Shown here: positions 30,745 through 40,798 of the stretch, piece after piece | Numbering within the stretch: position 1 is the stretch's first letter | Layout of the letters: each line of letters opens with the position of its first letter | Assembly (NCBI GenBank): GCA_036172665.1 | Contig: CM069872.1 | Coordinates: forward strand, 20,997,001 to 21,061,000 | Source: Prosopocoilus inquinatus | Lineage: Eukaryota > Arthropoda > Insecta > Coleoptera > Lucanidae | Direction: 5' to 3' | Length of the DNA: 64,000 nucleotides | Notes under the pieces: generated by a model | Told to the model about the DNA's origin: nothing | Database searches by the model: none | The model's input: the letters and a program-made list of their open reading frames with translations, nothing else | Program-made: the position numbers and the translations under genes

Positions 30745-32532
30745 TTATGTTAACGGCTTAGCAATGTCTGCAAATCCAGGAACGTAGCGCCGATAGTAAG
30801 TGCACAGGCCAAGGAAACTCCTTATTTGGTGTTTATTTCTGGGAGTTGGCCAGTCTTTCACCACCTGAATCTTCACAGGGTCCACGGCGATTCCGTTTCC
30901 ATTAACAATGTGCCCCAGGTAATTCACTTCCTTCTGGAACAGGTGACACTTCTTGAGGCTAAGCTTTAGTCCAGCTCCGCGAAGCCGCTGGAACACTCCT
31001 TCCAGTTTCCTTAGGTGGTCGTCGAACGTCTTTCCCACGACAATTATGTCGTCAAGGTACACCATGCACGTTGTCCAGGACAGACCTTTCAGAACCGTCT
31101 CCATTAACCTCTCGAATGTCGCTGGGGCATTACATAACCCGAATGGCATCACTGTGAACTGCCACAGACCCATACCAATGGAAAACGCCGTCTTTTCTCG
31201 ATCTTCGGGCGCCAGCTCCACTTGCCAATATCCACTCTTTAAGTCCAAAGTTGAGAAGATCTTTGAGCCGGCCAGGGTGTCCAGGGTATCATCAATCCGG
31301 GGCAAGGGATAGCTGTCCTTCTTGGTGACATTATTGAGTAACCGGTAGTCTACACAGAACCTGGTGGACCCATCCTTCTTCTTCACAAGCACTACTGGTG
31401 ACGCCCACGGGCTGCTTGATGGTTCTATTACATTATCCTTCTCCATCTCGCGAATAATGCGTTCCGCTTCCTCACGCTTCGCCAACGGTAATCGCCTTGG
31501 AGCTTGACGGATCGGTCTTTCTTCTCCAGTCTCTATTTTGTGTTTCACGACATCAGTTCTTCCCTTGGATCCATTTTCTACCTCAAATACATCTTGATAG
31601 CGGCCGATCAGATTCTTTGCTTTTGTCTTCTGGTCTGGAGTCAATTCCTGGGCTGTTGACATAACCATTTCCCATAATTTCTTTGGGACTTTCGCTTCTG
31701 GCACGTTTGTTTCAAGTTGCCGGGAGATGGAGGACACCATGGTGCAGCTTCCCAAGATTGTTCCTTTCTTGATATTGACAGAGAAACAATTGACATTCAT
31801 CAGGCGGACAGGTACTTCCTTCTTCGCCGTCAACAACATTTTCCCAACGAGGACTCCTCTTCCAATCCTTTGATCATCAGTATTAGGTTCAACCATAATG
31901 ACTTGCCCATCTTGAAAAACACCGTCCAGTTTTGCGTCGACGATAACCTCAGTCCTGCTGGGTAATACAACGTCTTCAGCGAGGACTACTCGAGCGGCCA
32001 CGTCCCCTCGTTGATGTAGAACCAACTCCTCATTATTGACCGCCATCACGCCACGCTTTAAGTCCAATTGGAACCCGTGGGCACACATGATGTCCATGCC
32101 CAAAATTGCCTCGTCCTCTATATCTGCCACCAGTGCACGGTGTTTTATTGGAGTTGAACCAATGGTGATGATAACCTCTACTTCACCGTGGACAGTTGCT
32201 GATGTTCCAGTTGCAGTTTTCAGTTTCCACTTGGTCGGCTCGGTGCGTCCAGATGACTTAATGACGTCGGGTCTTAGGATGGTCTTCGTCGCACCCGTAT
32301 CCAACAACATGGTGTGAGGAATGTCATCAATGGTGACATCCACGAAGACACTGCTGGTTAACTGCCGTAGGGATATTACTTGTTTGGCTTTCGTCTTTGG
32401 GGGCCTTTGAATACGGGTCGACGTTTGCCCCTCTGCACCGACCCGGCTTAGTTTAACTGTGGCTTCCTTGGATCCTGTCTGGGCTTTGGACATCGCCTGC
32501 GAACATGTCCTTCCTCCTGGCAATTCCAACAC
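30745..32532 (-). CDS. Gypsy-1 Pol: protease and reverse transcriptase
   Basis: Lies in the -1 frame relative to gag, overlapping it by 85 nt. Protease: HTMLLDTGATKTIL (active-site DTG, about residue 85), with a flap region and the second conserved hydrophobic-Gly motif (AILGMDIM). RT: FCVDYRLLNNVTKKDSYPLP, FSTLDLKSGYWQVEL, FTVMPFGLCNAPATFERLM, MVYLDDIIVVG (catalytic YxDD) and the thumb HLFQKEVNYLGHIVNG. The frame ends at TAA 30745-30747 just past the RT connection, where a sense codon is expected. Otherwise intact. Confidence 0.95.
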   Translation of the reverse strand: MLELPGGRTCSQAMSKAQTGSKEATVKLSRVGAEGQTSTRIQRPPKTKAKQVISLRQLTSSVFVDVTIDDIPHTMLLDTGATKTILRPDVIKSSGRTEPTKWKLKTATGTSATVHGEVEVIITIGSTPIKHRALVADIEDEAILGMDIMCAHGFQLDLKRGVMAVNNEELVLHQRGDVAARVVLAEDVVLPSRTEVIVDAKLDGVFQDGQVIMVEPNTDDQRIGRGVLVGKMLLTAKKEVPVRLMNVNCFSVNIKKGTILGSCTMVSSISRQLETNVPEAKVPKKLWEMVMSTAQELTPDQKTKAKNLIGRYQDVFEVENGSKGRTDVVKHKIETGEERPIRQAPRRLPLAKREEAERIIREMEKDNVIEPSSSPWASPVVLVKKKDGSTRFCVDYRLLNNVTKKDSYPLPRIDDTLDTLAGSKIFSTLDLKSGYWQVELAPEDREKTAFSIGMGLWQFTVMPFGLCNAPATFERLMETVLKGLSWTTCMVYLDDIIVVGKTFDDHLRKLEGVFQRLRGAGLKLSLKKCHLFQKEVNYLGHIVNGNGIAVDPVKIQVVKDWPTPRNKHQIRSFLGLCTYYRRYVPGFADIAKPLT

Positions 32533-33932
32533 ACCAGCGGCTTCTTCTGCTTGAAGACCTGTTCCACAATGCGGCGAACATCCTCGGCGGTGGTATACTC
32601 CCTGGGTCGCTCCTTTATAGCAGATCCCACCTTGGCGTTAGCGGATTCTTCCTCTTGGAAGTCCATAGCCGCTCGCACCTTGACATGCCCTCTTGAGACT
32701 CGTCTCGCCGCTTCAAATTCCAAGGCATAAGCCAATGCGTTCTTGGATGTCTTCGGATGGGTCATTCTCAATGCCTGCTGGTTGTCTGGGTCACGGATTC
32801 CATCTATGAAGGTCTGCACCGTCAAACATTTGAGGAATTCAACAGGAGCTGTGGGATATGCCAACTGGGTCAGACGCGCAACGTCTGCTTCGAATTCCTG
32901 AAGAGTTTCTCCGGATTTCTGACAGCGATTCCTCAACTGCGCATGGTATACCTCGGTCAGATGGGCCTGTCCGTAACGCATTTCCATCCTATTCACCAGC
33001 TTGTCGAAGTCTTCTTGTTCCTCTGGCGGCATCGTCTGTAGCACATCGATAGCGTCCCCTCTCAAGGCCACAATTAACGAAGTGGCTTTTTCGCTGGCCG
33101 TCCATCTGTTCGCCTTTGCTGCTGCTTCGAACTGTTTGAAGTAGTTGGGCCAAGAAGACTTTCCATCGAACGTTGGTGGTTTTATTTTTAATTTCGAATT
33201 TTCTGCTGGTCCTTCCACAATTCGGGTTTCATTATTTTCTAGTACTTCTACTGGTGGCTGATCCCCGAACACTCGCAACCCCGCCATGATTTGTTCCAGA
33301 TTTTTGATTTTGTTATCCTGCTGGAATATTATTTCTTCCACATTTTCTTGCAGGTTTCTTGTTTCTTCCGATATTTTTACCACTAGTTTATCTTCGAGTC
33401 CTTTCGTCTGTTCTAGAAATTCACCCTTCAAATTTCCGGACTGTTCTAGAAGTTTCTCGTCGAAATTTCTGGATTGCTCTAGAAATTTCTCGTCTAAGTC
33501 TCTAGATTGTTCCAACAATTTATTTTGTAATTTGTCGAAATTTCCAGATTGTTCTAGAAGCTTCTCCTCTAAATTTCTGGATTGTTCTCGAAGCTTCTGT
33601 AAATTTCCAGACTGTTCTTGAAACTTCTCGTCCAAATTTCTGGATTGTTCTCGAAGTTCGTCCTTGAAATTTCCAGATTGTTCTCGAAGTTCATCCTTAA
33701 AATTTCTGGATTGTTCTCGAAGTTCATCTTTCAAGATTTTATTAAAATCGACGGGACCACACGAAATTTCGAAAAGGAACGTCTCTGAATCTTCACCAGC
33801 TGTCAACAAATCGGATCGGAGACGCTGTTGAAGTGCGCCTTTCAAACCACAGGTTTCTAACTCTCATTCTTCCAATTCGGTTTTTAATTCGGCCACTTTT
33901 AAGTCTTTCAACAACACTTTTCTCGTAGCCAT
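32448..33932 (-). CDS. Gypsy-1 Gag: SAP domain, hendecad coiled coil, gag core, CCHC knuckle
   Basis: The probable start is ATG 33930-33932. The first 40 codons have the SAP-domain pattern (LKDLKVAELKTELEE, then GLKGALQQRLRSDL), a DNA/chromatin-binding helix pair, interrupted by TGA at 33864-33866 where CGA would fit. Residues 42-153 counted from 33845 are ten copies of an 11-residue unit (LREQSRNFKDE-like), a long coiled coil. The gag core (FDGKSSWPNYFKQFEAAA...) and a CCHC knuckle (CWNCQEEGHVRRRC) follow. Ends at TAA 32448-32450. Confidence 0.9.
32451..32457 (-). promoter_or_regulatory. Candidate -1 ribosomal frameshift heptamer GTTAAAC
   Basis: The last two gag codons read TTA-AAC before TAA, preceded by G, giving G-TTA-AAC in the X-XXY-YYZ phase used for -1 slippage. 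GUUAAAC is a heptamer I know from an arterivirus frameshift site. Pol is exactly in the -1 frame and open across this site. A downstream pseudoknot was not examined. Confidence 0.5.
33387..33722 (-). repeat. 33-bp minisatellite inside Gypsy-1 gag
   Basis: Ten tandem units encode EQS(R/G)N(L/F) hendecads; one unit is 10 and one is 14 residues. At the DNA level the recurring core is TCTGGATTGTTCTCGAAG on the plus strand. The array would let the coil change length by unequal exchange. Confidence 0.9.
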
Positions 33933-34010
33933 TGTTTTTTTTTTATACTGTACTTATTTAATAATCTGATTAAATTTAATTTACTTTAAATTGTTTATTT
34001 ATTTGCACAA

Positions 34011-34029
34011 ACCCCACACCTGACACCAC
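34011..34029 (-). other. Gypsy-1 primer-binding site
   Basis: Next to the 5' LTR, the coding strand reads G-TGGTGTCAGGTGTGGGG. A PBS starting TGG, one base from the LTR, is standard and pairs with a tRNA ending ...ACCTGACACCA. Gypsy-3 has TGGTGTCAGGT at the same place, so both probably use the same tRNA. The tRNA species is not identified. Confidence 0.7.
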
Positions 34030-34356
34030 TGTTACGTTTCTAGGGTTTATGTTTATTTATTTAAACGAATAAAACACTCGATAAAAACTTAACCGTAATT
34101 TAATAAAGCTTAAAAACTAATTTATTTGTAATAATTTATTTTCACACTAAAATCTAACTTCGACGTTCGCTGTTAGAATTCGACTGCCTGGTGAGTCAAC
34201 TCCGGGCGATTTTATATCATTTGCTGGCGTCTGGAAGTCTCTACGCTGGAAGCTTCTAGTTTGTTCGATGTAGGCCCCGGCCGCGTGACGGCCGATGACA
34301 CATAACAGCGGACCGACTTCTTGACGCCTTGCGCTAAGTCAGGTTGGCTCGCCACA
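34030..34356 (-). repeat. Gypsy-1 5' LTR (327 bp)
   Basis: Reads the same as 27881-28207 base for base as far as I can compare. Boundary TG...CA with ATAT on the outside. This copy would drive transcription of the element towards lower coordinates. Confidence 0.95.
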
Positions 34357-35712
34357 ATATTAAATTACAAGAACAGAATAAATAAATTGAATAAAAATTA
34401 TAGACGAAGAACATGACTCTGTGAAATAAATAAAGTGAAATAAATAAATTAAAGTAAATCCTCGAAATGTCCTCCACTGCTTTCAAGTCACATATTCGTT
34501 CTTAATCCTATGTGTTGTCTAGCGTATCGAACATGAATTCGCGAAACATTTCTGTAAGAATCTAATATTCGCCTTCTTAGTTTCTCCTTATTATTTATCT
34601 TAATGCTAGTCTTTGTTTCAATGTCCAAAATATAAAGCCTACTTTATCCTGTTTAAATTATGGATGGCGGTTCCGATATAACGTGCCAAACTTGAACTGG
34701 TTAAAACGAGTGAACTTAATCGTATTTAAAAAAAAAATAAAGATAGTCAAGTGTTGAGAGCCACTGAATGCTAAAGAAATTTAAAAAAAAATACATTGTT
34801 ATAGAAAGTATCTTTCAAATTTATTACAAAAATATTCGTTTTAGCTGCCAATGTATTTGTAGAAGGCACTATTCAGTAATAACTAAATATTTTTAGTATA
34901 ATTAGTATTCACTTTTTCTTTTAATCCAACAGTGCGAGTCAAAATTAAAAACTAGGCTTTTTCATTCCTATACTAAAACTGAGATACTGATCTGGCAAGT
35001 TATATTAGAACCACTACATATTTTTCGGTAAAAATTCATTTTCGTAAGTGCAGTGCATTATTAAAATAACGATACAGAAAAACTTTAAATAGTTTATTAT
35101 AATTTACACTATAGCTAAGAAAATGAACTAAAAATTTGAAATTATGTATTAAATAAAATTTTCACATAAAAATCTGTGTTATTTAAACTTCAGATTAATA
35201 TCAACTATTAAGTGTGATATATCATTGTAATCAGGAGAAAAAATGCTATCGAATAGAACAATAAAAAGACACAAGTTGTATTTAAAAAATCGAAACTGAT
35301 GATGGTCGTGGAAAAACGAAACGTTTGACTTCAATTCTATTACACTTACTCGAAGCAGAATCAAAAAGTGCCTGTAGAAATTTAAATCAGAATTTCAAAA
35401 TTAAGTATAATAAAAGAGATACAGAGAGAAGAAGAAAATCGATTTTTTCACATTTTCATTAATATCTCAAGAAGAAATAAGAAAAAAATCATTCTCTCAA
35501 TGGATACGAATTAGGCATTGATTCGTGCAACTTTTCTTCCATTTAACCAAATTTGTATCTCTTACGGTTTAGTAGATCCTTTCAGTGCACACCCAATTTG
35601 AAACAGCCGGTATATTGCCTTTATTATTTTTATTATTTTGAATACAGTATACTGAATTATGACTTAATATAATTTTTGAAATTTGGCTCTATTTGAATTT
35701 TGTTTTATCTTA

Positions 35713-37325
35713 GAAAAAATTACACAAGCAGTTCAGGTTGTTCAGAATGATATGTCAAAACTTAAAGCATCAAAAAGGTTTGGTATACCGAGAGCAACTA
35801 TACAGTTTCGTATGGGAGCCAAATTTAAAAAGCCTGGTCGTGGCCCAGCTACCTATCTAAGAACGGAGGAAAAAAGAACATTAGTTGAGTAAGACGATTT
35901 TATTTTTGTTAATTATACAATATTTAAAAAATCATTACCATCAAGTGGATAAATACATGTCAAAAAAAGGGCTTCCCGAGGAGAGTAGATGTACAAAAAA
36001 GTGTACAAAACTTTATTAAATTTTGTGACAGGAAAACGCCCTTTCCTGATGGTTTACCTAGAAAGGGATGGTACCGCGCCTTTATAAAAAGACATCCAGA
36101 ATTGTGTCTCAGAACAACTGAGGCTGTTACTCAAGCCAGCTCTTGTGTTAGTGAAAAGAACATAAGAGATTGGTTTGAAACCGTTGAGAATGACCTCGAA
36201 AGAGACGGCTTAAAACACATTTTATATAATTCTAATAGAATATTTAATGGGGACGAGACAAATTTCCTCCTTTGCCCAAGAAATAAAAAAGTACTAGCTA
36301 GCAGAGGTACAAAAAACGTGTACGAAGTAGATCAAGGCGTAGCGAAAGTGTCGCTTACGGTGATGTTTACCTTTTGTGCTAATGGTGACCTTTCGCCGCC
36401 GATGAATATATATCCCTATAAAAGAAAGCCGCCCAAAGAAATCCTTAAAACGGTGCCTGAAAAATGGGGTGTTGGCTATTCAGATAATGGCTGGATGAAA
36501 ACTTCCCTTTTTTATGAATATGTGGCCAATGTATTTAATGTATATCTGGAAGAAAAGCATATTCAAAAACCTGTCAAACTGTTCGTCGATGAACATAAAA
36601 TTCATCTTACATTGCAGATAAGTCAGATATGTAAGAGACTCGAAATAATATTGATTCCATTGTACCCCAATGCAACAAGGTTACTGCGACCTGCCGATGT
36701 CGCCGCCTTCAAACCTTTAAAGACTAACTGGCAAAGAGGAATTTTGGAATGGAGACGACAACATCCATTATTGCAATTTACGAAAGAAAACTTCGCCCCA
36801 TTGCTTTCGAAAGTAACAGAAGAATATGTTAGAAGTTCGACAATAGTCAACGGTTTTAAGGCAACAGGTCTCTTTCCATGGAATTGTAATGCCATTGACT
36901 ATTCAAAATGTCTCGGAGGTGCCTATAAAAATAAGCAAAACGTAACAGAAGAAAGAGATGTTACTAATGTTAGCAACAATAACGACCTAAATGAGACTAA
37001 AAACGAACCAGTTCTCGATTTTAAAAAATTCATAAGTTTTCTTGATGACTTGATTAAATCGTTCGAAAATGGTAGTAAGACCGTAAACAATTCTGAAAAA
37101 AAATGTCTTTTTGAAATTTGGAATTTTCGTAATAATCAGGGAGAAACTGATTACTCGTCATTATTTGATATTGCGAATATGCCCATAGATATGGTAGAAA
37201 CAGAAAATTTTGACGCAGATTTGAACCTAACTTTGCAAGATTACGACGACAATCAAGCTCTCGAACAAACCGTTTCTACAGCTTCGACAAATAACTTGAA
37301 ATCTATGGAAATTTCTAAAGACTAA
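35713..37325 (+). pseudogene. pogo/jerky-like DDE_1 transposase, incomplete 5' end
   Basis: An exon from an acceptor at 35712 to a GT at 35889 encodes an HTH_psq-type domain (ITQAVQVVQNDMSKLKASKR, then FGIPRATIQFR). After a 57-bp intron the frame at 35946-37325 gives the CENP-B-type second HTH (PFPDGLPRKGWYRAFIKRHP) and the DDE_1 core: FNGDETNF (Asp), VKLFVDEHKIHLTLQ (Asp), LRPADVAAFKPLK (Asp). The usual FVDGH reads FVDEH. No start codon is seen for the first exon, and a Lys-rich tail (37390-37600) with stops follows. Probably decayed at both ends; the core is intact. Confidence 0.82.
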
Positions 37326-37907
37326 TAACTAGTTGAAGTTACTTATAATAATCATGAGAATGTAATTTCTTGTGAATCTCCTTTAAGTAGTATTTTATTA
37401 TGACCACAATGTCTTAAGAGGAAACACAAAAGAGAAATTGAAAGATTGCCTTATGTAATCACTGCGGAAAAATGGAAATTAATAGTTGAAGAAAAAGAAA
37501 ATAAAAAATTACAAGAAAAAAAAATTAAAAAGCGAAAGGTTCGAGAAGAAAACAAGAAAATTAAACAAAGCGAAATAACCAAGAAAAAAAACGAAAACAG
37601 CGGAAAATAAAATAAACATAATTCAACATATTAAAGTAAACCCGATACATAACGAAAATGGGACAAACGAAAAAAGCAAGCTTCCAGATCAAGAACCCCA
37701 AGGTGAAAAGAGATTTTTGGCCGATGGAATTTGCAATTTTTGTGAAGAAGCAATATCATTAAATACCGTGCCTTCAATTGAATTCCTCATTAAAGTGGGC
37801 TGTGATTTCAGTGTTTTTTTCTCCTAAGATTTGCAGCACTGATAGCTGTTCAATTATTTAATTAAACAAACGTCAAATTGACACTTTGTATTTTCAATTA
37901 ATTCAAA

Positions 37908-38952
37908 ATGTTAGAATTACAGCAGAAAATATTTATTGTTGAAAGTTATTTTCAAACCGGTAGAATAGAAAATGGTCAGTTAGTTTATTCAATTAATCAG
38001 TGTGTACAGAAGTTTCGACAGCAGTTTCCTAATTTTGCTATTACTTATGAACAGCTAGTTAAACATATCCATTCTAGTGTTCTTAAATTTTGTGAAACAG
38101 GATCACAAAATAGGGAGCGGAGCAGCTAACAAGAGGACTGCAGCCTGCATTGAAGATGTTCGGGATCGAATGGAACACTCTCCCAAGAAATCTGTTGCGA
38201 AACTTTCACAAGAAGTTCAGCTATCAGTGGGAACATGTCACACTATTCTTAAAAAAGAGTTAAAGCTTTATCCATATAAGATTCACGAACTCAGGCCAGT
38301 AGATTTTCACAGAAGAACAGAATATTGTCCGTGGTTTCTTGATAACTTAAACAACGGCGACATTCTTGACATGTGTTTCTTTTTCGATGACGCCTGGTTT
38401 AATCTCTCAGGGTATTTAAATAAACAGAATATGAGAATATGGTCAGCAGAAAATCCCCATGAATTTGTGGAAACTCCATTACATCCATTAAAAATTGGTG
38501 TTTGGCTAGCAGTGTCTAGAAGGCGTGTCATCGGACCAATATTTTTTAACGACTCAGTAACTGCTGAAAGATACCGAAATGAGTTATTAGAACCTTTCAT
38601 TAATCAACTACATGATGATGAACTTACAGAAGGGTTTTTTTTTCAGCAAGACAATGCTACTGCCCACACAGCTCATCAAACAATGACTTTCCTTGAGCGG
38701 TTTTTCGATAATCGGATTGTGAATTTTCCTGCAAGGTCTCCGGATCTCACAATTATGGATTACTTCATTTATCCGCACATGAGAAACACAGTTTTTAGAA
38801 CTACGCGTCACACAATCGAAGAACTTCGTGCGGGCATTACAGATGTGTGTGCTAACCCCCGAACACTTAGCAAACGGGTTTGAAAACATGAAACGCAGAG
38901 TACGCTTCTGTAATCAAGCTGAAGGAGAGCACTTTGAGCATCTACTTTAAAC
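37908..38952 (+). pseudogene. Tc1/mariner-related transposase with DUF4817-type HTH, frameshifted
   Basis: The first frame (37908-38129) is the N-terminal HTH (MLELQQKIFIVESYFQTGRI, FRQQFPNFAITYEQLVKHI, CETGS). The second frame (38077-38883), offset, has a second HTH (KKSVAKLSQEVQLSVGTCHT) and the DDE core: FFFDDAWFNLSGYLNKQN (Asp), FFFQQDNATAHTA (Asp), ARSPDLTIMDYF (Asp). This is the group of insect transposases whose core reads 'DEAWFHLSGYVN...RIW'. The frameshift at 38080-38130 and a stop near 38881 inactivate it. TIRs were not found. Confidence 0.85.
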
Positions 38953-39786
38953 TTTAATGTTGTGTTTTTAAAAATAAAGATTAATAATTAATAAATATCT
39001 ATATTTGTCCACAAATAGGTATTAGCGACCTATACTTTAGATTACATTTCTTTTTGGTACAGCCATGCCAATTACTTATTCACACATATCACACAACATC
39101 GATAAAATAATAAAATATCATAATTCGAGGAACGTCAAACCCCCTTTATCGTCATATGTTAGTTTCTGCCTGACGGCCCTGATGTAATGTCAAGATGGCA
39201 ATGCTGCTGTTCGTGGCAACATCTACCTATTTTGACGTCATCACTAGCTGTGACGCATTACGCTTGTTTCATGACGGGACCTATACAAAGAAATAAACTT
39301 GTGATTTTCTGATTACTTTTTGTCAGCCAATCTGGTAACTTAAATTTTGATCTTCTGGCAACACTGTACACATCCGATTCTTTTTCTTGTTCTAAAAGAT
39401 GCAAATGTTTCTCAGGATCGTGGGAACCAAAAATATAAGTTTCAATTATAGAAAAGTCAGTTCCCGAATCAGCAATATCAGATATAAGTAATGGCGTTAT
39501 TGAATTTGAAATTCATTACTATTGCTCAATTGATGCTGGTTAGATCAGAGATTGTAGGTGACACATATCACGACAATTCACTGACGTTTCGCCACCGTTC
39601 AGTGTGCAATTGTTTTATGCAATCGATTATATCCGCTGAATTCTCAGTGTGTTTATGAATCGATTTAAATCGATGCGATCCGATTATAATTAATCGATTT
39701 ATTTGTTGAATGCCCCTATTTGCTTGTGCTTATTAGCGTAAATACTTCTAGGTTATAATTGCCTAAAAACTGACACTTTCATTTCA
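38953..39786. other. No complete gene; possible Myb/SANT relics
   Basis: The minus strand near 39330-39510 reads acidic-hydrophobic codons (SDIADSGTDFSIIETYIFG) without a recognised domain. 39130-39290 is GC-richer with TGACG repeats. Nothing can be assigned. Confidence 0.3.
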
Positions 39787-40104
39787 TTGTGCTCTAGCAA
39801 TAAGAAAGTTCCTTTTACTCAAGCCGAAAAGAAATTGCTTATTGAGCTTGATACTCCAATTATAAAAAATAAGGCCACTAAATATACAAAAAATTTTCAG
39901 TTAAAGAGGTATTGGGAAAATATGAAAACTATCAGAAAAAAAGCAGCTGAAAAGAAATCTATAGTGAAAATGGGGGCAGGTCCACCAGATAAACCATCTG
40001 TCACAAATCCAATTGGTGTAGCTTGCCCGCACATAGATTTACGTGCACCAGGAGCAATTGACAGTAACATAATTGTAGAAGTAAAAGGTTGGTACAGATA
40101 TTAG
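39787..40104 (+). pseudogene. Myb/SANT-like accessory protein fragment, fourth copy
   Basis: The frame encodes PFTQAEKKLLIELDTPII, an abrupt jump (probable internal deletion), then LKRYWENMKTIRKKAAEKK (third helix), MGAGPPDKPSVTNPIG and IDLRAPGAIDSN. The helix-linker pattern is that of Harbinger accessory proteins. No adjacent transposase. Confidence 0.6.
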
Positions 40105-40224
40105 ATAATAGAGATATTCATTTTATGTGATCGGTTAGTGTTGTCAAGGAAAATGTTTGAAAAAAGGTGAAGGAAAATGTTTAAAGAAAGTATTGAAAAA
40201 TGTTCGAAAAAAGAGAAGGAAAAG

Positions 40225-40798
40225 GAGATTCATGTGTTTACATTAAAGGCAGAAATGACGACCTGATGATCACGGTCGTATACGTCGAAGACATTTTAGT
40301 TATGTCCTGAAATTTTTAACAGACTAAATGCTTTGGAACGGATATTGGAAGCAGATTCGATGTGAAGGATATCGGAAAATTGAAAAAAATGCTTGGGCAT
40401 GGACTTCTTGAAAGACAACGAAAGTATTAAAGTTTTCCAAGGAATCTGCATTAAAATTTTGCAACGATTCGGAATGCAAGACTGCAACCCCTCTCGATGT
40501 CGGTACCAGGTTGACGAAGGGAATCCCTGGAGAGAAGTCGATGATCCGAAGCTACCCTATCGTGAATTCGTTGGTGCATTGCTGTACCTTTCTGTGGCGA
40601 CTCGTCCGGATGTGTCCCGTAACGCAAGCCTACTCAGCCAATTCAACGACTGTTTTGACAAAACACATTGGGCCGTAGCGAAATGGGCGTTGCGATATCT
40701 CAAGAGAACAATGGCCATCGGCATTACATACATACGGAAGAAGCAAATAACCCAAAATTGTCAAATCTGGAGATCTCCGTGGAAATTTTCATTTTGAA
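40225..40798 (+). pseudogene. Copia (Ty1-type) reverse transcriptase, C-terminal fragment
   Basis: Two frames give DSCVYIKGRNDDLMITVVYVEDILVM (catalytic YVDD altered to YVED) and, from 40393, MDFLKDNESIKVFQGICIKI, LPYREFVGALLYLSVATRPD and WAVAKWALRYLKRTMAIGI, the standard run towards RNase H. A stop near 40310 breaks the frame. Upstream RT and downstream RNase H are missing. Confidence 0.8.

Larger units (their letters stand above)
27881..34356 (-). mobile_element. Gypsy-1: complete LTR retrotransposon with SAP-Gag and macrodomain-tailed Pol
   Basis: The two 327-bp LTRs appear identical and are flanked by ATAT (27877-27880 and 34357-34360). On the minus strand the order is LTR, primer-binding site, gag (SAP, coiled coil, gag core, CCHC), -1 overlap, protease, RT, RNase H, integrase, integrase tail, macrodomain, CCCH finger, polypurine tract, LTR. 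This is Gypsy (Ty3) gene order. Three lesions are visible: TGA in gag, TAA between RT and RNase H, and a one-base shift after integrase. Identical LTRs point to very recent insertion. Confidence 0.95.
27109..35610. mobile_element. Element with approximately 500-bp TIRs, interrupted by Gypsy-1
   Basis: 27109-27612 and 35115-35610 are inverted copies (roughly 85-90% by eye) beginning CCGGCAGTTTCAAATTGGGT. TATA stands outside both ends (27105-27108 and 35611-35614). Without Gypsy-1 the element would be about 2.0 kb. The interior between TIRs and Gypsy (27613-27876 and 34361-35114) shows no open frame. Two independent inverted MITE copies are an alternative, but the matching flanks favour one element. 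It shares CCGG ends, GTTTCAAA and a TATN duplication with 7261-8077. Confidence 0.7.

Noticed and set aside
32036..33621. Several 60-110 codon plus-strand frames across Gypsy-1
   Set aside because: Antisense shadows of gag and pol; the Ser-rich frame at 33286-33621 is the complement of the 33-bp coil repeat.
33387..33722. Regular repeats considered as a CRISPR-like array
   Set aside because: Units are contiguous, without spacers, in frame and coding; the genome is eukaryotic.
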